Source: a bacterium (GTDB taxonomy: Bacteria; Krumholzibacteriota; Krumholzibacteriia; LZORAL124-64-63). Taken from it: a stretch of 43,982 bases of DNA. This document shows positions 15,731-23,387 of this stretch, in pieces; the first letter of the stretch is position 1, and the number at the start of each line of letters is the position of its first letter. A program made the translations under genes and the position numbers. The notes beneath the pieces are model-generated. The model ran no database searches, was not told where the DNA came from, and was given only the letters and a program-made list of their open reading frames with translations. Where the stretch lies: the NCBI GenBank assembly GCA_024223715.1, contig JAAEOA010000365.1, positions 1 to 43,982 of the forward strand, given 5' to 3'.

Positions 15731-17152
15731 TTATTTCAACTTAAAGACGATTGTAATGACGCCCCATTGCTCCACAGCGGCCTGATCTGGCCCAAGAGCA
15801 GCAAAACGAAATTTCTTAATGGCATTCATAGCCGCCTGATTCAAATCGCGATGAACTGAAGTCTGCTCGAAATACATGTTGTCTTTAACCCGTCCATTGG
15901 CTAAAACCGTGAAATGTACGGCGACAACACCTTCCCAGCCTTTTTTCTTTGCCATCGCCGAGTATTCGGCCGGTGAACTCTGCAGAACTTTCCTGCCCTG
16001 AATTTGTCCGGTAATGGACATGTTCACGCCTTTTACATCGAGCTTGGCTTCAGCCAGGGCTTTTTGTGGCTTGTTGTTTCCAGCAGGACTGGTAACCACT
16101 TCACCGATGGCAGGTTCTGCAATTCGTTGACGACTGCTCAGTCCCCCACCGCCACCGCCGGAACCACTTCCATAGCTCAAAAGAGTTTTTCGTCCCTTTT
16201 TGGCTCCACCATTGCCCCCGGAAGGTCCGGAAACATCAACGATGGCTTTGGAACTTCCGGACCGGCGTCCGCTGGATGGAGCCAAAGCCGATTGCGGAGC
16301 TGCATAAGAACTGTTGCGCCCTGCAGATTTTAAAGAACCACCGGAACTGACAGTGCTTCCTGCTTCAGCAACATTATTGTTTTTGCGTTGGGAAGTGCCT
16401 GCATCGGCCAGAACGTCAGCACCCGCAGCCACTGTGCCATTGCGAGACTTTAATCCGCCGGAACTGGGTTTGAATGCTTCAGTTGTACTTTTGCTGCGGG
16501 CTGCTGGTGCGTTTGCCTCAGCCGTTTGCAGAGTTTTTACGGGTTGTCCCAATTTACTGGCGTCAATAACCTGACGGGATTTGGGACGCGGAGCTTTCGA
16601 ATCCAACGTCGCAGCTTTGGCCAGGGCCTTGGGTTTTGTTTCTGACTGAACAATGGGCGATGCCATTTCAGTTTTTGCGACAACCGGTTTGGCTCGTGAA
16701 GCTTTAGGTTTTGGGGCGGCCATGGATTTTTTTGGTTCGGCTTGTTTTAATTTTGGCTCGGGTTTGGCCATAGGTACCGGTTCCGGTGTTTTCGCCGGTT
16801 TAGCCAGAGTACCAACCATTTGTTTCTGTTCTTTTACCAGGTCTTTGGCAAAGTTTTCTGGCTTGGAATCTGCTTCTTTTTTCATGACGCTATCTGTGTT
16901 TACACCACGGCCTGCAGGCTCGGGTTTGGCCACTGGCGCCGACTTTTGTTTCAGTTTTACTTTCGCCGCAACATCTTCACCGTATGTGGCTTCAATGTAG
17001 GCAATCTCGGTAATTTCCCCACCGTCTTCAATGATGGCCGCCTGGTGGCCCATCATCAGCCCGAGCATCAGCAACAAACCAGCGTGAACGACAAAGCTGA
17101 TAGCCATGCCTCCACCGGTGCTGCGTGATCGGTCGATGTGCCTGGTGATCAT
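15731..17152 (-). CDS. TonB-family energy-transducing protein with long low-complexity linker
   Basis: TonB proteins carry proton-motive energy from an ExbB/ExbD motor to outer-membrane partners. This 473-residue protein has a single N-terminal membrane helix (about residues 16-36). A long linker follows, first rich in Lys, Pro and Ala (KPEPK-type repeats, about 70-200), then in Ser and Gly with a run of five Gly near residue 340. It ends in a typical TonB C-terminal domain (about 385-473): EYSAMAKKKGWEGVVAVHF, VLANGRVKD and NAIKKFRFAAL. It is nearly twice the usual TonB length. The ATG at 17152 overlaps the ExbD stop (ATGA), so translation is coupled. Confidence 0.88.
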   Translation of the reverse strand: MITRHIDRSRSTGGGMAISFVVHAGLLLMLGLMMGHQAAIIEDGGEITEIAYIEATYGEDVAAKVKLKQKSAPVAKPEPAGRGVNTDSVMKKEADSKPENFAKDLVKEQKQMVGTLAKPAKTPEPVPMAKPEPKLKQAEPKKSMAAPKPKASRAKPVVAKTEMASPIVQSETKPKALAKAATLDSKAPRPKSRQVIDASKLGQPVKTLQTAEANAPAARSKSTTEAFKPSSGGLKSRNGTVAAGADVLADAGTSQRKNNNVAEAGSTVSSGGSLKSAGRNSSYAAPQSALAPSSGRRSGSSKAIVDVSGPSGGNGGAKKGRKTLLSYGSGSGGGGGGLSSRQRIAEPAIGEVVTSPAGNNKPQKALAEAKLDVKGVNMSITGQIQGRKVLQSSPAEYSAMAKKKGWEGVVAVHFTVLANGRVKDNMYFEQTSVHRDLNQAAMNAIKKFRFAALGPDQAAVEQWGVITIVFKLK

Positions 17153-17565
17153 TGGCCGGCCTCCGCTTCTTTCTTTTCCTTTGTGGCCAACGCAATGCGC
17201 GGGGCCTGAGCCGCTTCAACTTCTGCAATCAGGGCTTCAACTTCGCCATAAGGCAAATTTTGATCAGCTTTGACCACGGCCACAGTATGAGGAGCGCCTT
17301 CGAACATGCTCCCCATGTACTGAGCAACTTCTTCCAGTTTTATGCGGTCTTCACCAATAATGATGTCCCGCTCCAGAGTGAAAATTACTTCAATGTTGTC
17401 AGTATCGTCAGCCTCACTGGCCCTGGCTTCGGGCAGATTCACTTCCACATCTTCGGTGGACAGCATTGGCGAAATCATCATCAAGGTCAGAACCACTACG
17501 AGAGACACGTTGATAATGGGTACCACCGTGGTTCGGCTTTCGGTTTGGAATGTGCTCTTCTTCAC
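17149..17565 (-). CDS. ExbD/TolR-family biopolymer transport protein (second copy)
   Basis: The 138-residue protein has one N-terminal membrane helix (about 13-31, TTVVPIINVSLVVVLTLMM) and a periplasmic domain, the ExbD layout. The usual membrane Asp position (D25 in E. coli ExbD, in the pattern PLIDVVFLL) is occupied by Asn here (PIINVSLVV), a notable change in a residue thought to carry protons. The GTG at 17565 follows GGGAG at 7 bases and lies two bases after the preceding exbD stop. Its stop overlaps the tonB-like start. It would form a mixed motor with the other ExbD and ExbB. Confidence 0.88.
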   Translation of the reverse strand: MKKSTFQTESRTTVVPIINVSLVVVLTLMMISPMLSTEDVEVNLPEARASEADDTDNIEVIFTLERDIIIGEDRIKLEEVAQYMGSMFEGAPHTVAVVKADQNLPYGEVEALIAEVEAAQAPRIALATKEKKEAEAGQ

Positions 17566-17567
17566 TG

Positions 17568-17999
17568 TTATCTCCCGACTTCATTCAGCATGGCCAGATT
17601 TTCGGCTCCGCTGGCCTTGGCAATATCCAGTACTTCAACAACCGATCCGAGAATGACAGCGTCATCGGGGACAATCACAACAGTTTTGTCTTTACGTTCA
17701 GACAAACCCTGAATCAACTGTTCTTCAAGCTCCGCCACATTGACCATCGTTCCGTTAAGAGTTAAACCCGCAGGTGTGACTGCCACTGTCAGCAATCCTT
17801 TTTCGGTTGTTTCCGTTGGTGTCACCACAGCCGTCTCGCTGCCGGCTTCGCTTTGGTTGACCTGAAAGCCACTCCACATTAGAGCTGGCATGGTGACCAG
17901 GAACACAACAATCAGGGTGGTGGTCACATCGGCCAGAGGAGTGATATTGGCTTCACTCTGGCCTTGCAAACTACTGCCTCGTTTTTTACGCACTGCCAT
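17568..17999 (-). CDS. ExbD/TolR-family biopolymer transport protein (first copy)
   Basis: The 143-residue protein begins with a basic segment and SEANITPLADVTTTLIVVFL (about 16-35), which matches the ExbD/TolR pattern N-x-x-P-L-x-D and keeps the conserved membrane Asp. A periplasmic domain follows, including DKTVVIVPDDAVILGSVVEV. The ATG at 17999 has AAAGGATC just upstream and lies 16 bases after the exbB-like stop. Together with the next gene, where the Asp is replaced, it suggests two unequal ExbD subunits. Confidence 0.9.
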   Translation of the reverse strand: MAVRKKRGSSLQGQSEANITPLADVTTTLIVVFLVTMPALMWSGFQVNQSEAGSETAVVTPTETTEKGLLTVAVTPAGLTLNGTMVNVAELEEQLIQGLSERKDKTVVIVPDDAVILGSVVEVLDIAKASGAENLAMLNEVGR

Positions 18000-18015
18000 T
18001 TAAGATCCTTTACTT

Positions 18016-18756
18016 TCAGCTCAAAATTGTGGAAAGAGGTTCTTCTTTCTGGGTGCTTTTTGCCGCAGGCATGGAATTGGGAATACCTGTCGAAACTTTG
18101 GTTGAAGCTGCAACACCAGTGTTCTGGCGGGCCCGTTTGTTGTTTTGATGCCAGAGAGTGAAATATGCTTCACGGGCATCTTCAAGTTGAGCCGTCCGGG
18201 TGCGTATTTGGCGAACAAAAAAGTTGAACGCCACCGTGGCAATAACTGCCACGACAATGCCCGCAGCCGTGGTCAACAGTGCTTCCGAAACACCCATGGC
18301 CACCACAGCCCCGCCACCGCTTCCGGTTCGAGCCATGTCAGCAAAAGCCCGAATGATACCCACAACAGTACCAAAGAGACCAAGCAGAGGAGCAATATTG
18401 CTCATGGTCCCAAGGATGCTGAGGTTGCGTTCCATTTCCACTGTTTCCAGGTCAATGGCAGTATCCAGCCGTTGCTGTAATTCATCGCGACTGCGTCCAA
18501 GGTGCAGGACGCCCTGAGCCATGATGCGGCCCACAGGGCTGTTGCTGCGATTGCAAACATCAAGCGCGGTGCGGGGGTTGCCACTCTTAAAAGCATTACC
18601 CAATTCGTTCATAAAACGACGAGTATCGCTGCGTGTGGAACTGAAGTAATGAATTCGCTCAACTGCGAAACCTACGGTGACAATGGAGCAGATTGCCAGG
18701 ACCAGCATCGTTGGAGATGCGATCATAAATTCAATAATGGACATTTCGCCGAACAT
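18016..18756 (-). CDS. MotA/TolQ/ExbB-family proton channel protein
   Basis: This 246-residue protein is the channel subunit of the motor. It has an N-terminal membrane helix (about residues 8-30), a cytoplasmic region rich in charged helices (ELQQRLDTAIDLETVEMERNL), and then two helices with the family signature APLLGLFGTVVGIIRAF and EALLTTAAGIVVAVIATVAFNFF. The frame extends upstream to 18828, but the ATG at 18756 has AGAGGG about 6 bases before it and starts directly ahead of the first helix. It is first in the operon exbB-exbD-exbD-tonB-ompA-like. The 199 bases upstream (18757-18955) probably hold the promoter; I saw no clear consensus. Confidence 0.92.
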   Translation of the reverse strand: MFGEMSIIEFMIASPTMLVLAICSIVTVGFAVERIHYFSSTRSDTRRFMNELGNAFKSGNPRTALDVCNRSNSPVGRIMAQGVLHLGRSRDELQQRLDTAIDLETVEMERNLSILGTMSNIAPLLGLFGTVVGIIRAFADMARTGSGGGAVVAMGVSEALLTTAAGIVVAVIATVAFNFFVRQIRTRTAQLEDAREAYFTLWHQNNKRARQNTGVAASTKVSTGIPNSMPAAKSTQKEEPLSTILS

Positions 18757-18955
18757 GTTGTCCCTCTCTGTTCGCGGCAAAGACCGCGGCATTTCCAATT
18801 GCGTTGTGCATGGGCTCGCTGATTGCAAAGTGCGAGTCCCCCCAAACTTATTTCGGCTTCATCGCACGATTTTACAAGAGTTTGGAAGCCTTTCACCAAA
18901 ACAGGCAAAGCTTGTGCCATGGAAATGACAAAGAGAAGTCAGGGAATTTTGTGCC

Positions 18956-20299
18956 TTAACGGCGGGAGGGAATCCATGAGGCCGGAGCCATGGGTTCTGG
19001 TTTTCGGCCATAAAGCCAATCGTCCATTCTCAGGGCGAAATGACGGAAAATAAATGAATTTCTAATTCCCCATCGCACCCAGGAATGGATCATGGTGTCG
19101 GGGTGAGAATAGGGGCATACTTTCATGCATTGACCACAATCTGTTCCGGTGGCGCACCAATAGGTGAAGCAGGCTTCGGAATCGATTTTCCACCGCAAGC
19201 TTCCTTCGTGCATTTCTCGCGGCTGGTGAGAAATGGCACCGGGAGGACAAATGTCAGCACACTTGCGGCAAAGAGAACAAAAATGAAGAACCGATGGGTC
19301 ATACCCTGGCTTGTCGGGTATTAATGAAAGGTCGGTTGTAATGACTCCGAGCCGAACCCGGGGGCCCAACTCCGGGGTCATTAACAAACCCATACGGCCA
19401 ATTTCTCCAAGCCCGGCGTCTCGTCCAACAAGCGGACAAATAACTTTATAGTTCGCGTCAATGTGGGCTTCGGCAGCCCAGCCCATTTTTCGGATAAATA
19501 CGGCCACCTGAACAGCCATGGCACCGGCATTCAAATACTGTTCGGCAGATTCCATCAGGGTCGGTCCGTTGGGTGCTGTACCAAGTTGCCGATGATCCAT
19601 TTCAACGGAAAAAGCAATAGCGAAGCGATGTTTCAGGTTAATGGGCTGACCCCATTTTTCACCACGACCTTTTACTGTATAAAGGTGCTCGTCTTTTAGC
19701 AGAGTCACCCCACTGCTTACAGCTCCGAGCTTTTTTAACCAACCTTTAACAAACCGCGTCGCCTGCTCAGGAGGAATATTTCGAGGTTCAGATTCAACTG
19801 GCCCATCAATGAGAGAGGCCAATTGTTCAACAGTTTCAAAAGAGGCCGCGGCAGCAGCAAAACTTAGAGGTTCAAACTTTCCTGACTTGGGAGACATGAG
19901 TCCGGGAAGGCGGCGAAAACGATCATCAAACTGGCGGTGTTCCGGGTGCAATTCATAATACTTCTCAAAGTTTTCGGACTCGGGTTTGAGTGCCGCGCGC
20001 GAAAACATGATGGTGCGCTCATCAATGCGTCCCTGAGGTTGGTGTTTGGGGAAACCCTGAGATTTTCCGGTAGGAATAATGAGTATCAGGCCCACGGCGC
20101 CAATAAAGGAGACAAACACGGAGAGAACAACAGCTGGCAGGGGCAAAACAATCAGCACAATAAAAATGGTTGGTACAATTATGGCGGCCCAGGCCGACCG
20201 TCGCATGGCTGTTTTTTCATTTTCCTGCCTGCAGGTTATGTGCAGGGCCAAAAGTGAAGCCAGTGAGGCTGCAGCCAAAATCAACATGAGGTAGTTCAT
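18956..20299 (-). CDS. Reductive-dehalogenase (RdhA)-like corrinoid iron-sulfur protein with N-terminal membrane anchor
   Basis: RdhA proteins use a cobamide and two 4Fe-4S clusters to remove halogens from organic compounds. This 447-residue protein has the RdhA core, seen in GRDAGLGEIGRMGLLMTPELG and GPRVRLGVITTDL (about 292-324). Cluster motif 1 is C341-x2-C344-x2-C347-x3-C351-P. Cluster motif 2 is C377-x10-C388-x2-C391-x3-C395-P. The C-terminus (RMDDWLYGRKP) is also RdhA-like. It has no twin-arginine signal. Instead the first 78 residues hold about three membrane helices, which looks like an RdhB-type anchor fused to the catalytic part. The ATG at 20299 is preferred over a TTG at 20341. 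Epoxyqueuosine reductase (QueG) is a relative but lacks this anchor. The substrate is unknown. Confidence 0.78.
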   Translation of the reverse strand: MNYLMLILAAASLASLLALHITCRQENEKTAMRRSAWAAIIVPTIFIVLIVLPLPAVVLSVFVSFIGAVGLILIIPTGKSQGFPKHQPQGRIDERTIMFSRAALKPESENFEKYYELHPEHRQFDDRFRRLPGLMSPKSGKFEPLSFAAAAASFETVEQLASLIDGPVESEPRNIPPEQATRFVKGWLKKLGAVSSGVTLLKDEHLYTVKGRGEKWGQPINLKHRFAIAFSVEMDHRQLGTAPNGPTLMESAEQYLNAGAMAVQVAVFIRKMGWAAEAHIDANYKVICPLVGRDAGLGEIGRMGLLMTPELGPRVRLGVITTDLSLIPDKPGYDPSVLHFCSLCRKCADICPPGAISHQPREMHEGSLRWKIDSEACFTYWCATGTDCGQCMKVCPYSHPDTMIHSWVRWGIRNSFIFRHFALRMDDWLYGRKPEPMAPASWIPSRR

Positions 20300-20538
20300 G
20301 AATTCCCAATCGAAAGTTGAAAAGTGCCCGACGACCTTCAAAATAGGGTCGAAAAGGTCCCTTGGGAAGGCTGCATTTTAACGAGCTTGCACCTTTGACA
20401 GCCAAAAAATTTGAATAAAGGCCATTTTCAGGGCGGAACCCAAATTTTAAAATTTAAAGAAAACCCCTAATAAACTTCTCTTAAAACCTGTCGATTAGGC
20501 ATACTCGAAGATTCTCGCCCCAAAACAGGTGGAAGAAA

Positions 20539-22242
20539 ATGACTACTCTCAAAAAGCCCGTTCTCGATGAAGAACTGTCCCAGAGCAAAGCTCGGGTTGC
20601 CATGTCCCAGGTTTCACTGTTTGTGTTTCTGGCCATTGGAAAACTGACCAACCACAACTATAGTGAGACCATCAACGACAGTCTGATGACTATTGTTTCG
20701 TACCTGGCATTCTCGGTTGGTTGGTTCTTCATTGTAAAAAAATTGCCCAACCGGTGGCCCGCCCGTCGATATTTAAGCATGGTTGCAGATTTGGCAATCA
20801 TGACTTTCTTTTTCCACATCGGAGGAAAAAGCTCAGCGGTTGTTTTTCCAATTTTCCTGTGGATCATCATTGGCAATGGAATTCGTTTTGGCGAACGTTT
20901 CCTGATAACTGCGATTGCTTTAGGTACAGTCGGATTTTCCACAATTTTAATTTGGGCACCATTCTGGAAGTCCAACCTGCAACTCAGTGGCGGTTTAATG
21001 GTCGGAGTCATTGTACTTCCGTTATTCTTTTTCAGTGTTTTAAAAAGGCTGAAGACCGTAACCCGTCTGGAAATTGAATTGGATCGTTCGCGACTTGCTG
21101 ACAAAGCTAAAGATGATTTTCTGGCCACCATGAGCCACGAATTGCGAACTCCAATGAATGGGGTTTTGGGAATGGCCGAGGCTTTGAGGGATTCCAAACT
21201 GGATAAAAACCAAAAAGAGCAACTGCATATTATTACCCGGTCAGTCGATTCCCTTTTAAAAATCATTAATGACATTCTTGATTACTCAAAAATTGCCGCT
21301 AAAAATCTGACTCTTGAAAACGAGACCTTTGATTTGAAACAGACCCTTACCGATGTGATGATTCTGATGGAAACAGCGGCCGGAGAAAAGGGTTTGAGTT
21401 TGGAATTCGACTATCCGGATGATCTGAGGCGTCATTTTAAGGGGGACGCTGTAAGGGTGCGGCAAATTGCTTTTAACCTCATGGGAAACGCCATTAAATT
21501 CACCAAACGCGGTTATGTAAAAATGTCCTGTTCCATGGAGGAAAAAGAAGCAGGAACCATGGTTACCATGTCAGTTAAAGACACGGGAATTGGCATTCCT
21601 GAAACTCATCAGGCAGCCATATTCGGACATTTCGAACAAGTAGACACCTCAACCACCCGGCAGTACGATGGCGCGGGTCTGGGCCTGGCTATTAGTCGGC
21701 AATTGGCTCGCATGATGGATGGCGACATTTTGGTCAAATCGAAAGAAGGCCAAGGGTCAAAATTTTCAGTTCAAATGTGTCTCGAAAGTTGTGCTCCTCC
21801 AAAAATTTTGCCTCAAAAGCCTTCCAGTACCGTGATCCTCGAAAATACAGATTTTGGCTATAAAGCCCTGGTGGTTGAAGACAATAAATTTAACCAGGTT
21901 GTGGTCATCAATATGCTGAAAAAAATTGGTATTTCCTGTGAAGTTGCAGAAAATGGTCAGCAAGCTGTGGACATGATCGATCAGAGTGAATTTGATTTGG
22001 TATTCATGGATGTGCGCATGCCGGTTATGAATGGGTATGAAGCCACTCAAACCATTCGTGCCCGAAAAGATGGCCTGGCCGACATTCCCATTTTGGCGAT
22101 AACCGGTGAGGCGACTAAACAAGATGTGGCCAAATGTCTGAATGCTGGAATGAACACTCACTTGAGCAAGCCAGTGCGGCTGGCAATGCTGGTTGAATCG
22201 ATTAAGTCTTTATCCATAAAAACACCAATTGCCTCCGGATAA
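20539..22242 (+). CDS. rpfC: RpfC-like hybrid sensor histidine kinase (DSF sensor candidate)
   Basis: The 567-residue protein has a short cytoplasmic N-terminus (about 22 residues), five or six membrane helices (about 23-168), and a sensor region resembling RpfC of Xanthomonas, including FLWIIIGNGIRFGERFL. A HisKA domain carries His200 in DDFLATMSHELRTP. An ATPase domain has N-box NLMGNAIKFT, KDTGIGIP and GAGLGLAIS. A receiver domain has the acidic pair ED447-448, phosphoacceptor Asp491 in FMDVRMPVMNGYEA and Lys544. The HPt domain that ends classical RpfC is absent, so phosphotransfer must go through another protein. It is convergent with an rpfF-like gene, with 12 bases between them. GGAAG precedes the ATG. 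The 14-bp palindrome AAATTTTAAAATTT at 20442-20455 lies upstream. Confidence 0.8.
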   Translation: MTTLKKPVLDEELSQSKARVAMSQVSLFVFLAIGKLTNHNYSETINDSLMTIVSYLAFSVGWFFIVKKLPNRWPARRYLSMVADLAIMTFFFHIGGKSSAVVFPIFLWIIIGNGIRFGERFLITAIALGTVGFSTILIWAPFWKSNLQLSGGLMVGVIVLPLFFFSVLKRLKTVTRLEIELDRSRLADKAKDDFLATMSHELRTPMNGVLGMAEALRDSKLDKNQKEQLHIITRSVDSLLKIINDILDYSKIAAKNLTLENETFDLKQTLTDVMILMETAAGEKGLSLEFDYPDDLRRHFKGDAVRVRQIAFNLMGNAIKFTKRGYVKMSCSMEEKEAGTMVTMSVKDTGIGIPETHQAAIFGHFEQVDTSTTRQYDGAGLGLAISRQLARMMDGDILVKSKEGQGSKFSVQMCLESCAPPKILPQKPSSTVILENTDFGYKALVVEDNKFNQVVVINMLKKIGISCEVAENGQQAVDMIDQSEFDLVFMDVRMPVMNGYEATQTIRARKDGLADIPILAITGEATKQDVAKCLNAGMNTHLSKPVRLAMLVESIKSLSIKTPIASG

Positions 22243-22254
22243 CCAAGAACTGAA

Positions 22255-23202
22255 TTAGCCCTGGCCCTCAAGTTTTTTTAACTTGATTTGAGAACGGCGG
22301 CGGTCCTGAGCACGGATCAGATTTTCAATCATGCGCAAATCGCGGGGTCCCAGCTGAAGAGCAGTGTCGACCCAAATTCGGGTTATTTTGATAAGCTCAT
22401 CATAAGTTACCGGGTTGATGCACTGCCGAATTCTTCCAAAAGCTGAAAAGGCGTTACCTTTGCGTTGATGACGGGCCAAAAGGTTCCTAACTGCAGAAGC
22501 CCCTTCCCCATCTTTTACAACCTCGTCCACCAGTTTCAAATCTAACATTTCCCGGGCTGTCAGAATTTCCCCACCGGTGATCAGTCGCTCCACAACATCG
22601 GGTGTGGTTCGGCGAATAAGAAAACTGTACGCCCCCATACCGGGGATCAGATTGAACAGAATTTCGGGCAAACCAAAACGGGCGCTTTCTTCTGCCACAA
22701 CAATGTTGCTGGAAATGGCAGCTTCGAATCCGCCACCGAGAGCATCACCTTGGACCAAGCTCAAAGTCGTCAAAGGCAAATTAAAATTTACCGCATTGGG
22801 AAATAGCACATCGATGCAGGCTTTGGCGTAGGAAAAAAGGCCCTCGCCATCTTTGTTAGAAATCAAACCGTAAAAGAGTTCCAAATCCCCGCCGAGATTA
22901 AAAACCCCGGGTACTGCGCTGTCTATAACTGTATACCGCACTGGAAGACATTGCCCCCAGGCCATGGCTTCTTTATTGACCCGAATCAGGCATTGGTGAA
23001 AATGAGCCAGCTCATCGAGCATATCTCTGTTGAAGCACGGTCGTTCACTAGGGTCCAAAGTATACCACACCGCTCGGTGGGGAGCTTCAAAACGAACCTT
23101 CACCTGTTCGTACTGTCCCCAGAAGGGCAGAATGTCCAATTCATCACGCATAAAAACCACACATGGCTTGGGGCGAAACAAGTCAAAAAGGGCAGGCAGC
23201 AT
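22255..23202 (-). CDS. rpfF: RpfF-like DSF synthase (crotonase fold)
   Basis: RpfF makes diffusible signal factors (cis-2-unsaturated fatty acids) from acyl-ACP by dehydration and thioester hydrolysis. The protein has the crotonase fold and RpfF-specific segments: VFNLGGDLELF, SLVQGDALGGGFEAAISSN and FGLPEILFNLIPGMGAYSFL. Counting from the TTG at 23211, the two catalytic glutamates would be Glu163 (GGGFE) and Glu183 (GLPE), 20 residues apart, the same spacing as Glu141 and Glu161 of Xanthomonas RpfF. At about 315 residues it is somewhat longer than Xanthomonas RpfF, mostly at the N-terminus. The ATG at 23202 or the TTG at 23211 are both possible; neither has a clear ribosome binding site. A general enoyl-CoA hydratase is less likely given the RpfC-like partner. 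Confidence 0.86.
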   Translation of the reverse strand: MLPALFDLFRPKPCVVFMRDELDILPFWGQYEQVKVRFEAPHRAVWYTLDPSERPCFNRDMLDELAHFHQCLIRVNKEAMAWGQCLPVRYTVIDSAVPGVFNLGGDLELFYGLISNKDGEGLFSYAKACIDVLFPNAVNFNLPLTTLSLVQGDALGGGFEAAISSNIVVAEESARFGLPEILFNLIPGMGAYSFLIRRTTPDVVERLITGGEILTAREMLDLKLVDEVVKDGEGASAVRNLLARHQRKGNAFSAFGRIRQCINPVTYDELIKITRIWVDTALQLGPRDLRMIENLIRAQDRRRSQIKLKKLEGQG

Positions 23203-23337
23203 TGTCTGCAACTTAAGGGGGCACGGAGTAAGTAAAACCTTAACGCAACACTTCTAACCCCCTTGGTTTCTTTTGCTTTAAGCATATACCAAACTCTTGT
23301 CTTTTGGCAATGTTTTTCTGAAACATGTTTTAATAAT

Positions 23338-23364
23338 AAAAAAACCACCTCCCGAAGGAAGTGG
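23338..23364 (-). terminator. Rho-independent terminator of the Ig/PorV/TPR operon
   Basis: On the minus strand CCACTTCC-TTCG-GGAGGTGG forms an 8-bp stem (one G-U pair) with a stable TTCG loop, followed by seven T. It begins 24 bases after the TPR gene stop. A T-rich stretch on the plus side means it could also act in the other direction. Confidence 0.9.
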
Positions 23365-23387
23365 CTTTTATTTGTTCAGGCTGAAGG

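Noticed and set aside
22243..22280. TCAAGTT/AACTTGA inverted repeat at the rpfC-rpfF junction as a shared terminator
   Set aside because: The repeat lies inside the rpfF coding end, is short and AT-rich, and has no clear T-run in either direction.
23212..23337. Short gene upstream of rpfF on the minus strand (23100-23348 frame)
   Set aside because: It overlaps the rpfF start in another frame, has no ribosome binding site and gives low-complexity sequence with many Cys and His.
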